DNA from: JBHGXV01 sp041920505
Lineage (GTDB): Bacteria > Bacillota > Bacilli > Brevibacillales > Brevibacillaceae
Length of the DNA stretch: 41,545 bases
Direction of reading: 5' to 3'
Assembly: GCA_041920505.1 (NCBI GenBank)
Contig: JBHGXV010000062.1
Location: 1 to 41,545 of the forward strand
This document shows positions 1 to 8,336 of this stretch, piece by piece. A program made the position numbers and the translations under genes. Under the pieces are notes generated by a model that saw only the letters and a program-made list of their open reading frames with translations, searched no databases and had not been told where the DNA came from. The stretch's first letter is position 1, and every line of letters begins with the position of its first letter.

Positions 1-2
1 AA

Positions 3-653
3 AAAGGAGCCATTCTGTTTGTAGAAGGAGGGCAAACCATCGAAGGAAGCCTGACCAACCTGCGTATCCTTCACCGCCTGGGCGTAAGAGGCATGACGCT
101 TACCTGGAATCATCGCAACGAGATCGCTGACGGCTGCCACGAACCCAATCCCGGCGGACTTTCGCTGTTCGGCCGCCAGGTGGTGCAAGAGATGAACCGG
201 CTGGGAATGATCGTCGACGTCTCTCACGTGGCGGAACCGGGTTTTTGGGACGTGCTGGAGCTTTCCGACACGCCGGTCATCGCCTCCCACTCCAACGTAA
301 AAGCGCTTTGCCCGCACCCGCGCAATCTGACCGACGAGCAGATCAAGGCCTTGATCGCCAAGCGGGGAGTGATCGGGCTCACCTTTGTTGACTTTTTCTA
401 TACGAGTGAAAAACGAAAAGTGTGGATCAACGATCTGCTGCGCCACCTGGAGCACGTGCTGGCGCTGGGCGGGTTGGATCATGTGGCGCTGGGCTCCGAC
501 TTTGACGGAATCGTGGAGACGTTTGGCGATATGACCGACGCGGGACAATATCCGCTGCTGACAGAAGCGCTGCTGAAGCGGTACAAGGAAGCGGAAGTCA
601 AGAAAATCTTGTGTGAAAACTGGTTGCGGTTTTTTTATGAGGTGTTACAATAA
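3..653 (+). CDS. Membrane dipeptidase (peptidase family M19), 5'-truncated by window edge
   Basis: The C-terminal part of a zinc dipeptidase of the renal dipeptidase (M19) family, which hydrolyses dipeptides through a two-zinc site. The reading frame is open from base 3, so the true start lies outside the window. Visible family motifs are FVEGG (the bridging glutamate), the DVSH histidine, the SHSN histidine and LGSDFDG near the C-terminus with the catalytic-site aspartate. About 216 residues are present of the roughly 310 usual for bacterial members. No signal peptide can be judged because the N-terminus is missing. The gene ends with TAA and is followed by an AT-rich spacer carrying the korA promoter, so it is probably transcribed separately from korAB. 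The physiological substrate cannot be read from the sequence. Confidence 0.9.
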   Translation, partial: KGAILFVEGGQTIEGSLTNLRILHRLGVRGMTLTWNHRNEIADGCHEPNPGGLSLFGRQVVQEMNRLGMIVDVSHVAEPGFWDVLELSDTPVIASHSNVKALCPHPRNLTDEQIKALIAKRGVIGLTFVDFFYTSEKRKVWINDLLRHLEHVLALGGLDHVALGSDFDGIVETFGDMTDAGQYPLLTEALLKRYKEAEVKKILCENWLRFFYEVLQ

Positions 654-722
654 GAGTGGCAAGACATTAATGAACTAAGTTCAACTATCGAACCGTTCTA
701 AAAGTATTTTTAGTAAAAGCAC

Positions 723-751
723 TTGAAATTTTCGATGGCTCGGACTACAAT
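723..751 (+). promoter_or_regulatory. Probable sigma-A promoter of korAB
   Basis: TTGAAA (723-728), a 17-base spacer and TACAAT (746-751). It lies in an AT-rich spacer and leaves an untranslated leader of about 140 bases before the korA start at 898. A 13-base dyad, TGAACTAAGTTCA, sits upstream at 671-683 and could be an operator. Confidence 0.6.
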
Positions 752-897
752 TGGTAAAGCTCGTACACAGTTTGTTCACATCTCATCCGTGCACTATCGT
801 TTACGGACCGTATTCAGGGATTTTGCCGCATCGGATCGCTAGTGGATGGAGCGAGGTGGGATATCTTCTCTCACAGTCACGTAAGGGGTGGAATTAC

Positions 898-2676
898 ATG
901 ATTAGTCAACTTTCGTGGAAAGTTGGAGGACAGCAAGGGGAAGGGATTGAAAGTACAGGGGAAATCTTCTCCATTGCGATGAACCGCATGGGATACTACC
1001 TGTACGGCTACCGCCACTTTTCCTCGCGGATTAAAGGCGGCCACACGAACAACAAGATCCGTGTGAGCACGAAGCCGATGCGTTCGATCTCCGACGTGTT
1101 GGACATCCTCGTCGCTTTTGACCAGGAAACGATCGATCTGAATGCACACGAACTTCGTGAAGGCGGCATCATCATCGCCGACGCCAAATTCAATCCGACT
1201 GTTCCGGAAGGGTTGAAATCGGTTCGTCTGCTGGTTGTTCCCTTGACCCAAATCGCCGATGAACTGGGCACCTCCCTGATGAAAAACATGGTGTCGATCG
1301 GCGCAACCAGTGCGATTCTGGGTATCCCTGTCGAAAATTTCCGCAATATTGTCGAGGATATGTTCTTGCGCAAAGGCGAAAAAGTCGTTGAGAAGAACAT
1401 GGAAGCGATTGCACGCGGTTTTGAATACGTCAACAACCTCACGGGCGGCCAATTGCCCGAGTTCCAACTGGAAAAAGCGGACGGCAAGCAACGCCTGTTC
1501 ATGATCGGGAACGACGCGATCGCGCTGGGTGCGGTTGCGGCCGGCTGTCGCTTCATGCCTGCGTACCCGATCACGCCGGCATCGGAAATCATGGAATACC
1601 TCATCAAAAAACTGCCAAAATTTGGCGGTACGGTCATCCAGACCGAAGACGAAATCGCGGCCATCACGATGGCGATCGGTGCCAACTACGGCGGCGTTCG
1701 CGCCCTGACCGCTTCGGCGGGTCCGGGTCTGTCCCTGATGATGGAAGCCATCGGCCTTGCCGGTATGACGGAAACGCCTGTCGTGATCGTCGACACGCAA
1801 CGCGGCGGTCCGTCCACCGGTCTGCCGACCAAGCAGGAGCAATCCGACATCATGGCGATGATCTATGGCACCCACGGTGAAATCCCGAAAGTCGTCATGG
1901 CTCCGACTTCCGTGGAAGAGTGCTTCTACGACACGGTGGAAGCGTTCAACATCGCGGAAGAGTATCAGGTGCCGGTCATCCTGCTCACTGACCTGGCGAT
2001 GTCTTTGGGTAAACAGACGGTGGAACCGCTGGACTACAGCCGCGTGGAGATTCGCCGCGGCAAGCTGCTCGCCGGCCAACAACTGCCGGAGCGCGGCCAC
2101 GACGAACTGTTCAAGCGTTATGAACTGACCGAAGACGGCGTGTCCAACCGCGTTGTGCCGGGCCAAAAATACGGCCTTCACCACGTCACCGGCGTTGAGC
2201 ACGACCAAACCGGCCGTCCGTCGGAAAGCCCGATCAACCGCAAACAGCAAATGGATAAGCGCTTGAAAAAGCTGAATCAATTGGCGAGCCGCTTCCCGAA
2301 TCCGGTTCACCTTGACGCTCCGCACCAGGAGGCCGACATTTTGTTCGTCAGCATCAACTCCGTTGGCGGCACCATCGAGGAAGCGAAACAATTCCTGGAG
2401 CGCGACGGCTATAAAGTGAATCAGGCGCAAATCCGCCTGATCCATCCGTTCCCGACCGACGTGATCAAACCGTACGTTGAAAAAGCGCGCAAAGTCGTCG
2501 TCGTGGAAAACAACGCGACGGCTCAAATCGCCAACCTGCTCAAGCTGAATGTGGGCCATGCCGACAAGATTGAGTCTGTGTTGAAATACGACGGCAATCC
2601 GTTCCTGCCATCCGAAATTTATACCGAAGTCAAGGGGCTGATCAAACATGGCGACGTTCAAAGAGTTTCGCAATAA
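898..2676 (+). CDS. korA: 2-oxoacid:ferredoxin oxidoreductase, alpha subunit (fused gamma-alpha)
   Basis: The large subunit of a two-subunit 2-oxoacid:ferredoxin oxidoreductase, probably the 2-oxoglutarate type, which decarboxylates a 2-oxoacid to its CoA thioester while reducing ferredoxin. The N-terminal ~190 residues match the gamma domain (GGQQGEG near the start). The alpha domain follows, with the diagnostic YPITPAS motif at residues 223-229, and then the C-terminal domain. I chose ATG 898 because AAGGGGTGG lies just upstream and the protein begins directly with the conserved domain; the open frame extends back to 751, but that part looks non-coding and overlaps the promoter. The predicted protein is 592 residues, normal for fused KorA. 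It overlaps korB by 29 bases, implying translational coupling. Substrate choice (2-oxoglutarate versus pyruvate) is inferred from family resemblance only. Confidence 0.93.
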   Translation: MISQLSWKVGGQQGEGIESTGEIFSIAMNRMGYYLYGYRHFSSRIKGGHTNNKIRVSTKPMRSISDVLDILVAFDQETIDLNAHELREGGIIIADAKFNPTVPEGLKSVRLLVVPLTQIADELGTSLMKNMVSIGATSAILGIPVENFRNIVEDMFLRKGEKVVEKNMEAIARGFEYVNNLTGGQLPEFQLEKADGKQRLFMIGNDAIALGAVAAGCRFMPAYPITPASEIMEYLIKKLPKFGGTVIQTEDEIAAITMAIGANYGGVRALTASAGPGLSLMMEAIGLAGMTETPVVIVDTQRGGPSTGLPTKQEQSDIMAMIYGTHGEIPKVVMAPTSVEECFYDTVEAFNIAEEYQVPVILLTDLAMSLGKQTVEPLDYSRVEIRRGKLLAGQQLPERGHDELFKRYELTEDGVSNRVVPGQKYGLHHVTGVEHDQTGRPSESPINRKQQMDKRLKKLNQLASRFPNPVHLDAPHQEADILFVSINSVGGTIEEAKQFLERDGYKVNQAQIRLIHPFPTDVIKPYVEKARKVVVVENNATAQIANLLKLNVGHADKIESVLKYDGNPFLPSEIYTEVKGLIKHGDVQRVSQ

Positions 2677-3514
2677 CGTAAAGCCGAACTGGTGCCCAGG
2701 TTGCGGAGACTTCTCCGTTCAAGCTGCGATCCAGCGTGCTGCTGCTAACGTGGGTCTTGAGCCGGAAAATCTGGCTATCGTGTCCGGGATCGGCTGTTCC
2801 GGCCGTATCTCCGGGTATATCAACTGTTACGGCTTCCACGGCATTCACGGCCGTGCGTTGCCGATCGCGCAAGGCCTGAAAATGGCCAACCGCGAACTGA
2901 CCGTAATCGCTTCCGGCGGTGACGGGGACGGCTTCGCGATCGGGATGGGCCACACGGTTCATGCCATCCGCCGCAACATGGACATCACCTACATCGTGAT
3001 GGACAACCAAATCTACGGGTTGACCAAAGGACAGACCTCCCCGCGTTCCGCGACCGGGTTTGTCACCAAGTCGACGCCGCAAGGGTCCATCGAGTCGGCG
3101 CTGTCGCCGGTGGAAGTGGCGCTGTCCGCAGGCGCGACCTTCGTCGCCCAATCGTTCTCCAGCGACCTGAAAGGCTTGACCGAACTGATCGAGATGGGCA
3201 TCAAGCACAAGGGCTTCTCGTTGATCAACGTGTTCAGCCCGTGCGTGACGTTTAACAAGGTAAACACCTACGACTGGTTCAAGGAGAACATCGTGCCGGT
3301 CGAAACGATCGAGGACTACGATCCGCACGACCGCATCAAGGCGATGTCCTACTCCATGAAGTACAACGGGTTGATCACCGGTCTCATCTATCAAAACACC
3401 GAGCAAAAATCCTACCAGGAACTGATTCCGGGATTCAAAGAGCAAGGTCTGGTCAATCAGGACATTCGTCTGGGCGAAGAAGATTTCAAAAAGCTGGTTG
3501 CCGAATTTGCCTGA
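2648..3514 (+). CDS. korB: 2-oxoacid:ferredoxin oxidoreductase, beta subunit (TPP-binding)
   Basis: The catalytic thiamine-diphosphate subunit partnering KorA. Residues 16-20 are CPGCG, contributing cysteines typical of the [4Fe-4S] ligands of this subunit. GDGD at 91-94, followed by MDNQIYGLTKGQ, forms the TPP/Mg binding segment. At 288 residues it has the expected length. ATG 2648 is preceded by AAGGGG inside the end of korA; the 29-base overlap suggests equimolar synthesis. A strong hairpin terminator follows the stop. The complex works in the cytoplasm and provides low-potential reductant or an alternative route through the citric acid cycle. No ferredoxin gene is adjacent. Confidence 0.93.
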   Translation: MATFKEFRNNVKPNWCPGCGDFSVQAAIQRAAANVGLEPENLAIVSGIGCSGRISGYINCYGFHGIHGRALPIAQGLKMANRELTVIASGGDGDGFAIGMGHTVHAIRRNMDITYIVMDNQIYGLTKGQTSPRSATGFVTKSTPQGSIESALSPVEVALSAGATFVAQSFSSDLKGLTELIEMGIKHKGFSLINVFSPCVTFNKVNTYDWFKENIVPVETIEDYDPHDRIKAMSYSMKYNGLITGLIYQNTEQKSYQELIPGFKEQGLVNQDIRLGEEDFKKLVAEFA

Positions 3515-3532
3515 TCGGCATCCGGGTACAGC

Positions 3533-3567
3533 AACACCTCTCCGTTTCGGCGGAGGGGTGTTTTTTT
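3533..3567 (+). terminator. Rho-independent terminator of korAB
   Basis: Arms AACACCTCTCCG (3533-3544) and CGGAGGGGTGTT (3551-3562) form a 12-bp stem with one G-U pair, followed by a run of T to 3567. Confidence 0.92.
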
Positions 3568-3584
3568 ACCCGGAAAACCGCTTT

Positions 3585-4619
3585 CTAGCGGCCGAACAAT
3601 TGGCGAAATCCCAGCATGAGCAAAAACAAGACGACAATCTGGCCAAAAAGCGGGTACAATAGAGACAATAGCGGAGCGAAGCCAACGAAGCTGACGGCGT
3701 AACTGATGCCGAGGATCAGACAGACGGCTGCCGCTTGCGGCAAGGCGACGAGTTGCCGCATTTGCTGCACGAGTCCGAACACGTTGGCCACAAGCGAGGA
3801 AAAGATTTCTGCATACACCAGGAGGGCGAACGGAACGGTCACCCATCTGCCCAGTCCGGAAAGGATGTGGATCATCGGCATGTCGATCTGTTCGATCTGC
3901 GGCATGTGGATGCGGATCGAGGAGTAGGCGAAGAGCAGCAACACGCCGATGCCCAGTCCGCCGAGCAAGCCGCCTATGATCAGCGGACGTTCGCTCGCGC
4001 TCTCCCGGCCGATCGGGATCAGCACCGACTGCGTCAGCGCGATGTTTAACGCTACATAGTACAGGGGAGAACTGAACCAGACCCACGGCTTGACCTGTTC
4101 GACAATGACACCGTCGCTGGCCGCCCAGGGTTGGGTGTACACAAATACAAGAAGCGTGAACCCGATCAGGGTGGGGACAAACAGGCTGTTGACAGCGTGG
4201 ATGGCGGTAAGTCCGCGAATGGCGACCCCAAACACGCAAATCATGCTGAACCAGATCCCGAACTGGGAGGGCAGCCGAAAGGTGTCAGCGAAGATCGAAC
4301 CGGTCGCCGACAGCATCACCGAGGTGGTGCCCAGCATAATCACCAGCAAGATCAGATTATAGCCGACCCCGACGGTCCTGCCGAACAGATACGTGCTGAC
4401 ATCCTGGCAGGAATCGGACTGCATGCGGCGGGCGATGATCATGATCCGTACGCCTGCCCAGATAAACAACAGGCAGGCGAGGAAAATGCCGACCAGCCCC
4501 TGGGTGCCGTACTGCACAAAAAATTCGAGGATTTCCCGACCAGAGGCAAATCCGGCACCGACGACGGTTCCGATATACGTAAAGGCGATTTGCAAACTGT
4601 GTTTCCACGTGTTTTTCAT
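3585..4619 (-). CDS. YkvI-like multi-pass membrane transporter
   Basis: A 344-residue integral membrane protein with about ten hydrophobic segments, resembling the YkvI family of the APC/LeuT-fold superfamily. The first helix carries the GTVVGAGFASGRE motif (residues 17-29), a glycine-rich break typical of the unwound helix 1 in LeuT-fold transporters. The start was set at 4619 because AGGAGGTC lies just upstream on the minus strand; an upstream extension to 4670 lacks hydrophobic character and crosses that site. The gene is convergent with korAB and divergent from the methyltransferase gene. The substrate is unknown; amino acid or other small-solute transport is inference from the fold family. 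Confidence 0.8.
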   Translation of the reverse strand: MKNTWKHSLQIAFTYIGTVVGAGFASGREILEFFVQYGTQGLVGIFLACLLFIWAGVRIMIIARRMQSDSCQDVSTYLFGRTVGVGYNLILLVIMLGTTSVMLSATGSIFADTFRLPSQFGIWFSMICVFGVAIRGLTAIHAVNSLFVPTLIGFTLLVFVYTQPWAASDGVIVEQVKPWVWFSSPLYYVALNIALTQSVLIPIGRESASERPLIIGGLLGGLGIGVLLLFAYSSIRIHMPQIEQIDMPMIHILSGLGRWVTVPFALLVYAEIFSSLVANVFGLVQQMRQLVALPQAAAVCLILGISYAVSFVGFAPLLSLLYPLFGQIVVLFLLMLGFRQLFGR

Positions 4620-4791
4620 CTTCGACCTCCTGTCCCGGCCTGAATCCATTTTATGAGCGGGAGTGGACATTCATGCGACTGGCGCGGGAAGAGGTGCTGA
4701 CGAAGATGGCGGGGGACACCCGGGGAGCGCGGCAGGCGGCCGAAGTCGGGGGCGTGCTGGAGATATCGTGTGAGTGAGAGGAGAGTGCGAA

Positions 4792-5352
4792 TTGTTTCCC
4801 AATGTGTTGGAGGTAGCCAGACAAGTAATCCGCGAACGGGTAGGTAGCGGCGAGACCGTCGTCGACGCGACGATGGGAAACGGCAACGACACCTTGTTTC
4901 TCGCCCAGCTTGTCGGAGTCCACGGGCGGGTGATTGCCTATGACATCCAGCCGGAGGCGGTGCTTCGGACAAGAGAGCGTCTTGAGCGGGAAGGGGTGAG
5001 CGGATGGGTCGATCTGCGGCTCGCCAGCCACGAGCAGATCGGCGCTATTCCTGAACAGGTCGGGGCGATCATGTTTAACCTCGGGTATCTGCCCGGCGGC
5101 AACAAGGCGGTGACGACCCAGGCGGAAAGCACCTGCCGGGCGATCGAGGCGGGCCTATCCATCCTGCGTCCGGGCGGGGTGATGACCATCGTCGTCTACT
5201 GGGGCCACCCGGCCGGCCAAATGGAAAAAGAGGCGGTCGAGAGCTTCTGCGAGTCGCTGGACCAGACCCGGTTTCTCGTCCTGAAATACCAGTATCTCAA
5301 TCAGCAAAATCAGGCGCCGTTTCTGCTCGCCGTTGAGCGGCGTGGCGACTGA
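4792..5352 (+). CDS. Class I SAM-dependent methyltransferase, YtqB-like
   Basis: A 186-residue Rossmann-fold methyltransferase of the YtqB (putative rRNA methylase) family. The SAM-binding motif I is VVDATMGNGND (aspartate at residue 25). The acidic end of strand 2 is AYDIQ, and the NLGYLPGG segment corresponds to the motif IV region of the family. The frame opens at GTG 4774, but the likely start is TTG 4792: GAGAGGAG lies 8 bases before it, and the protein then begins FPNVLEVAR as in relatives. A strong hairpin terminator follows. The RNA target is not established from sequence. Confidence 0.87.
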   Translation: MFPNVLEVARQVIRERVGSGETVVDATMGNGNDTLFLAQLVGVHGRVIAYDIQPEAVLRTRERLEREGVSGWVDLRLASHEQIGAIPEQVGAIMFNLGYLPGGNKAVTTQAESTCRAIEAGLSILRPGGVMTIVVYWGHPAGQMEKEAVESFCESLDQTRFLVLKYQYLNQQNQAPFLLAVERRGD

Positions 5353-5362
5353 GCGCCCCCTT

Positions 5363-5401
5363 TGCGCCCGTTTGTCCCTGGACAGGCGGGTGCGGTTTTT
5401 T
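5363..5401 (+). terminator. Rho-independent terminator after the ytqB-like gene
   Basis: A long stem of about 13 bp, including several G-U pairs, between GCGCCCGTTTGTC (5364-5376) and GACAGGCGGGTGCG (5381-5394), followed by a T run (5396-5401). Confidence 0.8.
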
Positions 5402-5669
5402 GGCGGACGGTGAGGAGTTGCCTGTTATACGCCTTTCCTGGGCCTTTCCCGGGCAAGCGCAGGATGTGACAGGGGTGGCGAAGTGTGTCGGTCTGTGGCG
5501 GCATTCGGCGGGACGGACGTGTGCAAGCTGGTCGCGGACATATTGGGTAGCCTGGCGTGAGCGCTCGGCCATGGCGGAAGATTGCCGCAAAATTGGGCAA
5601 CCGCTTGCCGGAGTGGCGACATACGTTGATAGAAGCAATAGACAGAACCAACGGTAAGAGGGGATACAG
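5402..5669 (+). other. Spacer with no recognisable gene (one small candidate frame)
   Basis: Together with the terminator this is a gap of about 317 bases. I recognise no protein in any frame. A small frame from GTG 5557 to TGA 5673 would encode 38 residues (N-terminus VSARPWRKIAAKLGN) and its stop overlaps the GTG start of the next gene, which resembles translational coupling. No ribosome binding site precedes GTG 5557 clearly, so it may be chance or a remnant. Confidence 0.4.
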
Positions 5670-6719
5670 GTGAACAAGATCGGTGTCATGCTGGACGAAA
5701 AGGTCATCAGCTTGGTTTTGCGGGGTAAACAGACGTACGAACGACTGGGGTACTACGCCGAGATCGGTGAGAGTCTGGGACTTGTGCCGGTTTTTTTTCA
5801 CCCTCGCCACGTCAATCTGCGCACGCGGCAGGTCCGGGGCTACCAGTGGCGGAATAACCGTTTGACGCGGCGGACGACCTCGATACCGCGCGTCATCCAC
5901 AACCGTGTCTTGACGGGAAACCCGGCGACCAACGCGATGATCCGCGCGCTCGGGCGCGTCGCCAAGGTGTACAACGGCATCGTCGTCCGCAACAAGGGCA
6001 GGGTGTATCAGTTGCTCAAACAAAATCACGATCTGCGCCGTTATCTGCCGAACACCGGCCGGTACAGCCAGACGGACTTTCTTCGTTTTCTACAGCGGTA
6101 TCCGATCGTCTATGTCAAGCCGACAGTCGGTTCCGTCGGCAAAGGCGTGGCCCGGATCGAGCGCCATGCCGACAAATACTTGTTCGTCTCCAACAAGGGG
6201 CAAAGACTGTTGGGCCAACCGGCGCTGCTCCGGGAAATGGGCAGGTGGGTCAACGGCCGGCGCTTTCTCGTGCAGCAAGGGGTGAAGCTGGCGACATACA
6301 AAGGGCAGACTTTTGACATTCGTGTCTCCGTGCAAAAAAACGGGAAACGACTCTGGACCGTCTCCGGGATGGTGGCGAAGGTGGCCAATCCGCACAACAA
6401 GCTGAGCAATCTGGCTCAAGGCGGCAAGGCGGTGCCGATTGGAAACGTGCTGGGGCACCTGTTTGACCAACAGAAGGCGGGAGAAGTGAGGGAACGGATC
6501 GAACAGGCGGCGATTGCCATCGCCAAAGAGTTAAACCGCTACAACTCGTCGCTTGCCGATCTCGGGTTGGACATGGGCATCGACGAAGCGGGCAACCCGT
6601 ACCTGATCGAAGTGAATGTGCGGGATCAGCGTTATTCGTTTTACAAGGCGGGAGAGATCGAAATGTTCAAGCGGACGTACCGCACACCGTTGGAGTACGG
6701 GAAAAGTTTCTTCGCGTGA
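5670..6719 (+). CDS. YheC/YheD-family ATP-grasp protein (spore-coat-associated family)
   Basis: A 349-residue protein of the YheC/YheD family, whose B. subtilis members are associated with the spore coat. The C-terminal two thirds look like an ATP-grasp fold: KPTVGSVGKG at residues 150-159 fits the nucleotide-binding glycine-rich segment, and the terminal IEVNVRDQR (Glu314, Asn316) fits the metal-binding end. The N-terminal ~100 residues form a separate small domain. The start is GTG 5670 with AGAGGGGA upstream. ATP-grasp enzymes usually ligate a carboxylate to an amine or thiol, so a role in modifying a spore peptide or coat component is plausible, but the reaction is unknown. It stands alone here, followed by a hairpin. 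Confidence 0.82.
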   Translation: MNKIGVMLDEKVISLVLRGKQTYERLGYYAEIGESLGLVPVFFHPRHVNLRTRQVRGYQWRNNRLTRRTTSIPRVIHNRVLTGNPATNAMIRALGRVAKVYNGIVVRNKGRVYQLLKQNHDLRRYLPNTGRYSQTDFLRFLQRYPIVYVKPTVGSVGKGVARIERHADKYLFVSNKGQRLLGQPALLREMGRWVNGRRFLVQQGVKLATYKGQTFDIRVSVQKNGKRLWTVSGMVAKVANPHNKLSNLAQGGKAVPIGNVLGHLFDQQKAGEVRERIEQAAIAIAKELNRYNSSLADLGLDMGIDEAGNPYLIEVNVRDQRYSFYKAGEIEMFKRTYRTPLEYGKSFFA

Positions 6720-6725
6720 AAAGCT

Positions 6726-6754
6726 GGCCTGCGAGCGTGCCGCAGGCCCATTTT
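6726..6754. terminator. Probable bidirectional terminator between convergent genes
   Basis: Perfect 8-bp arms GGCCTGCG (6726-6733) and CGCAGGCC (6741-6748) with a 7-base loop. The stem is flanked by AAAAG upstream and CATTTTG downstream, giving short U tracts on either transcript. It lies between the YheC/D-type gene (plus) and the CBS gene (minus). Confidence 0.6.
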
Positions 6755-6794
6755 GCGCATGGGAAGAGGACGCGGGTACACAAACGGGTCACAG

Positions 6795-7232
6795 TCACAG
6801 TTGGCGAAAATAGCGGTACAACAGAGCCAGGATGGCCTTGCGGGTGAGGATGCCGACAAACACATCGTTGTCATCCTCGATGCAGACGAACGGATGGTTG
6901 ATGGACAATTCCAGGGCTTTGAGGAAGCTGTCCGTCTCTTTCATCCGCGGAATGTTGGTGTTCATCACTTCTTCCACTTTATGTTCGTGCAGCGTTTCGT
7001 ATTCGATGCGTTCGATCCCGAGAATCGATTCCAGAATCAGGGTTTTGCTGATTTGCCCGTGAATTTTGTATTCCATGTCCAGTACGGGAATGGCGGAATA
7101 GCGGGATTTGACGAGAACAAGCAGGGCGTGTTCCAGCGTATTGCCCAGTTGGACGTGGGCCACTTTCGAGGCCGGAATGATCAGTTCACGGATCTCTTGT
7201 TGCAACAGGTCTTTCGCTTGCGGGTCTGTCAT
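6795..7232 (-). CDS. cbpB: Two-CBS-domain protein, CbpB (YkuL)-like
   Basis: A 145-residue protein made almost entirely of two CBS domains. The first covers about residues 14-75 (SRYSAIPVLD), the second about 85-140 (HPFVCIEDDN, VGILTRKAIL). It resembles CbpB/YkuL, a cytosolic protein in Bacillota that binds cyclic-di-AMP and, when free of it, activates the stringent-response enzyme Rel; that function is family knowledge and was not tested here. Start at 7232, with AGGAAGTG upstream on the minus strand. It is convergent with the YheC/D-type gene and is separated by a hairpin from lipL upstream. Confidence 0.8.
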   Translation of the reverse strand: MTDPQAKDLLQQEIRELIIPASKVAHVQLGNTLEHALLVLVKSRYSAIPVLDMEYKIHGQISKTLILESILGIERIEYETLHEHKVEEVMNTNIPRMKETDSFLKALELSINHPFVCIEDDNDVFVGILTRKAILALLYRYFRQL

Positions 7233-7314
7233 GGCGATTCACTTCCTTTGACAGCGGTTTCATCTTCGTATAGCATACGCTATTTTACATTTTTTATAAA
7301 GAGTTCGACGACTC

Positions 7315-7338
7315 AAAAAAAGGCCTGGTCGCCCAGGC
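7315..7338 (-). terminator. Rho-independent terminator of lipL
   Basis: Read on the minus strand, GCCTGG and CCAGGC arms (7323-7328 and 7333-7338 on the plus strand) with a 4-base loop are followed by seven T residues (7321 down to 7315). Confidence 0.75.
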
Positions 7339-7401
7339 GTCAATCGAGGTGTAAGACAGCAAGTCCTCTCTTTAGTATGCAACAGCCCGGATCGTTCGGC
7401 A

Positions 7402-8259
7402 CTAGGAGGTTGCAGGAAGCCGCCATCCCGGTTGCCGGATGTCCTCGGAGGTGTACGAAAACAGGCCAAGCCGGTCGAGCAGGTGGGATTGGGCAGCTTC
7501 TACCTGGTCTTTTGGCACCGGATAGGAGATGGGGACGGTGGGCCAGTGGGACGACACGGCCTGAAACAGGCGGTCTTTTACCTCCGGCATCGTGACGGGG
7601 CTTGCGTTCTGCTCGCTCAGGCTGCCGATCGTGGCCGCGTCGACGTAGGGAATCGGCTTGTTTTTCTCCATGTCGGCCAGCCCGGCCAGGTCGTAAAAGC
7701 GCTCCATCAGGCGGCCGCGTTCAAGCCCGCTGCCCTCGACATTGATGCACAACTGCAGGATCGAGCCGTGCCGCGTGCGCCGCTGGGCCATGCCGCCGAT
7801 CTTTTTGCCGGCGATCGCGAAGTCGTAATCACCCGCGCAGTAGGAACCGACCACTTCGCCTACCTGTACGGGACCGTAGGCGACCAGGCTCTCCGCGATG
7901 ATGGCGGACGCCAAACGGAAGAAGGCGTCGATGGCAAGTGTCGTGCCGGGCAACAAAAACGCGACGTTGAGCACGCCGGCATCAAGCGGGACGCATGCGC
8001 CGCCGGACGAACGGAGCAGCGCGCTGTACCCTTCTTTGGCCATCTCGGCCAGGGCGGTTTCCAAACGGGGCAGCCGGGCGTCGCGCCGTCCAAGAAACAG
8101 GGCCCGTTCCTGTATCCAGAGATGGACGACAGGCACCGCGTCGGGGGCGGCCATGCTGTTGGCGAGCGCCTCGTCCATCGCGATCGGTACGACCGGCGAG
8201 CCATGATGAATGCCGGAGTCAATCCAGTGTATGCGTGAAAACGAAACATCGGTGAACAA
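7402..8259 (-). CDS. lipL: Octanoyl-[GcvH]:protein N-octanoyltransferase
   Basis: A cofactor transferase of the LplA/LipB family resembling B. subtilis LipL, which moves octanoyl groups from GcvH to the E2 subunits of 2-oxoacid dehydrogenases during lipoate assembly. The GSYC motif places the likely catalytic cysteine at residue 141. It is followed by GDYDFAIAGKKIGG and QRR, matching the LipL pattern SYCPGSYD...GKK...QRR. The SSGGACV and GVLN motifs of the substrate pocket are also present. At 285 residues it has the usual length. The start is TTG 8259, with AAGGAG nine bases upstream. A near-consensus promoter lies at 8301-8329. The gene forms a single-gene unit between two hairpins. Confidence 0.88.
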   Translation of the reverse strand: MFTDVSFSRIHWIDSGIHHGSPVVPIAMDEALANSMAAPDAVPVVHLWIQERALFLGRRDARLPRLETALAEMAKEGYSALLRSSGGACVPLDAGVLNVAFLLPGTTLAIDAFFRLASAIIAESLVAYGPVQVGEVVGSYCAGDYDFAIAGKKIGGMAQRRTRHGSILQLCINVEGSGLERGRLMERFYDLAGLADMEKNKPIPYVDAATIGSLSEQNASPVTMPEVKDRLFQAVSSHWPTVPISYPVPKDQVEAAQSHLLDRLGLFSYTSEDIRQPGWRLPATS

Positions 8260-8300
8260 CGTGGTTTGCTCCTTCCCATGTCGTGCAAAATGTCGTCCCC

Positions 8301-8329
8301 ATTATACACAGGCGGGCCCGCTTTTCCAA
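8301..8329 (-). promoter_or_regulatory. Strong sigma-A promoter of lipL
   Basis: On the minus strand TTGGAA (plus positions 8324-8329), a 17-base spacer and TATAAT (plus positions 8301-8306). It begins only 8 bases after the hairpin that ends the upstream SLH gene. Confidence 0.8.
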
Positions 8330-8336
8330 GAGAAAT

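Noticed and set aside
877..2673. Long minus-strand open frame of 598 codons opposite korA
   Set aside because: It mirrors korA codon positions in a GC-rich region, its product is rich in Arg, His, Asp and Val without recognisable motifs, and korA is certain.
4673..4777. Plus-strand frame of 34 codons (N-terminus MRLAREEVLTKMAG) overlapping the start of the ytqB-like gene
   Set aside because: Possible leader peptide, but it has only a weak ribosome binding site and no recognised homologue, so chance cannot be excluded.
6753..7595. Plus-strand frame of 280 codons over the cbpB gene
   Set aside because: Antisense shadow of the CBS-domain gene that also crosses the lipL terminator.
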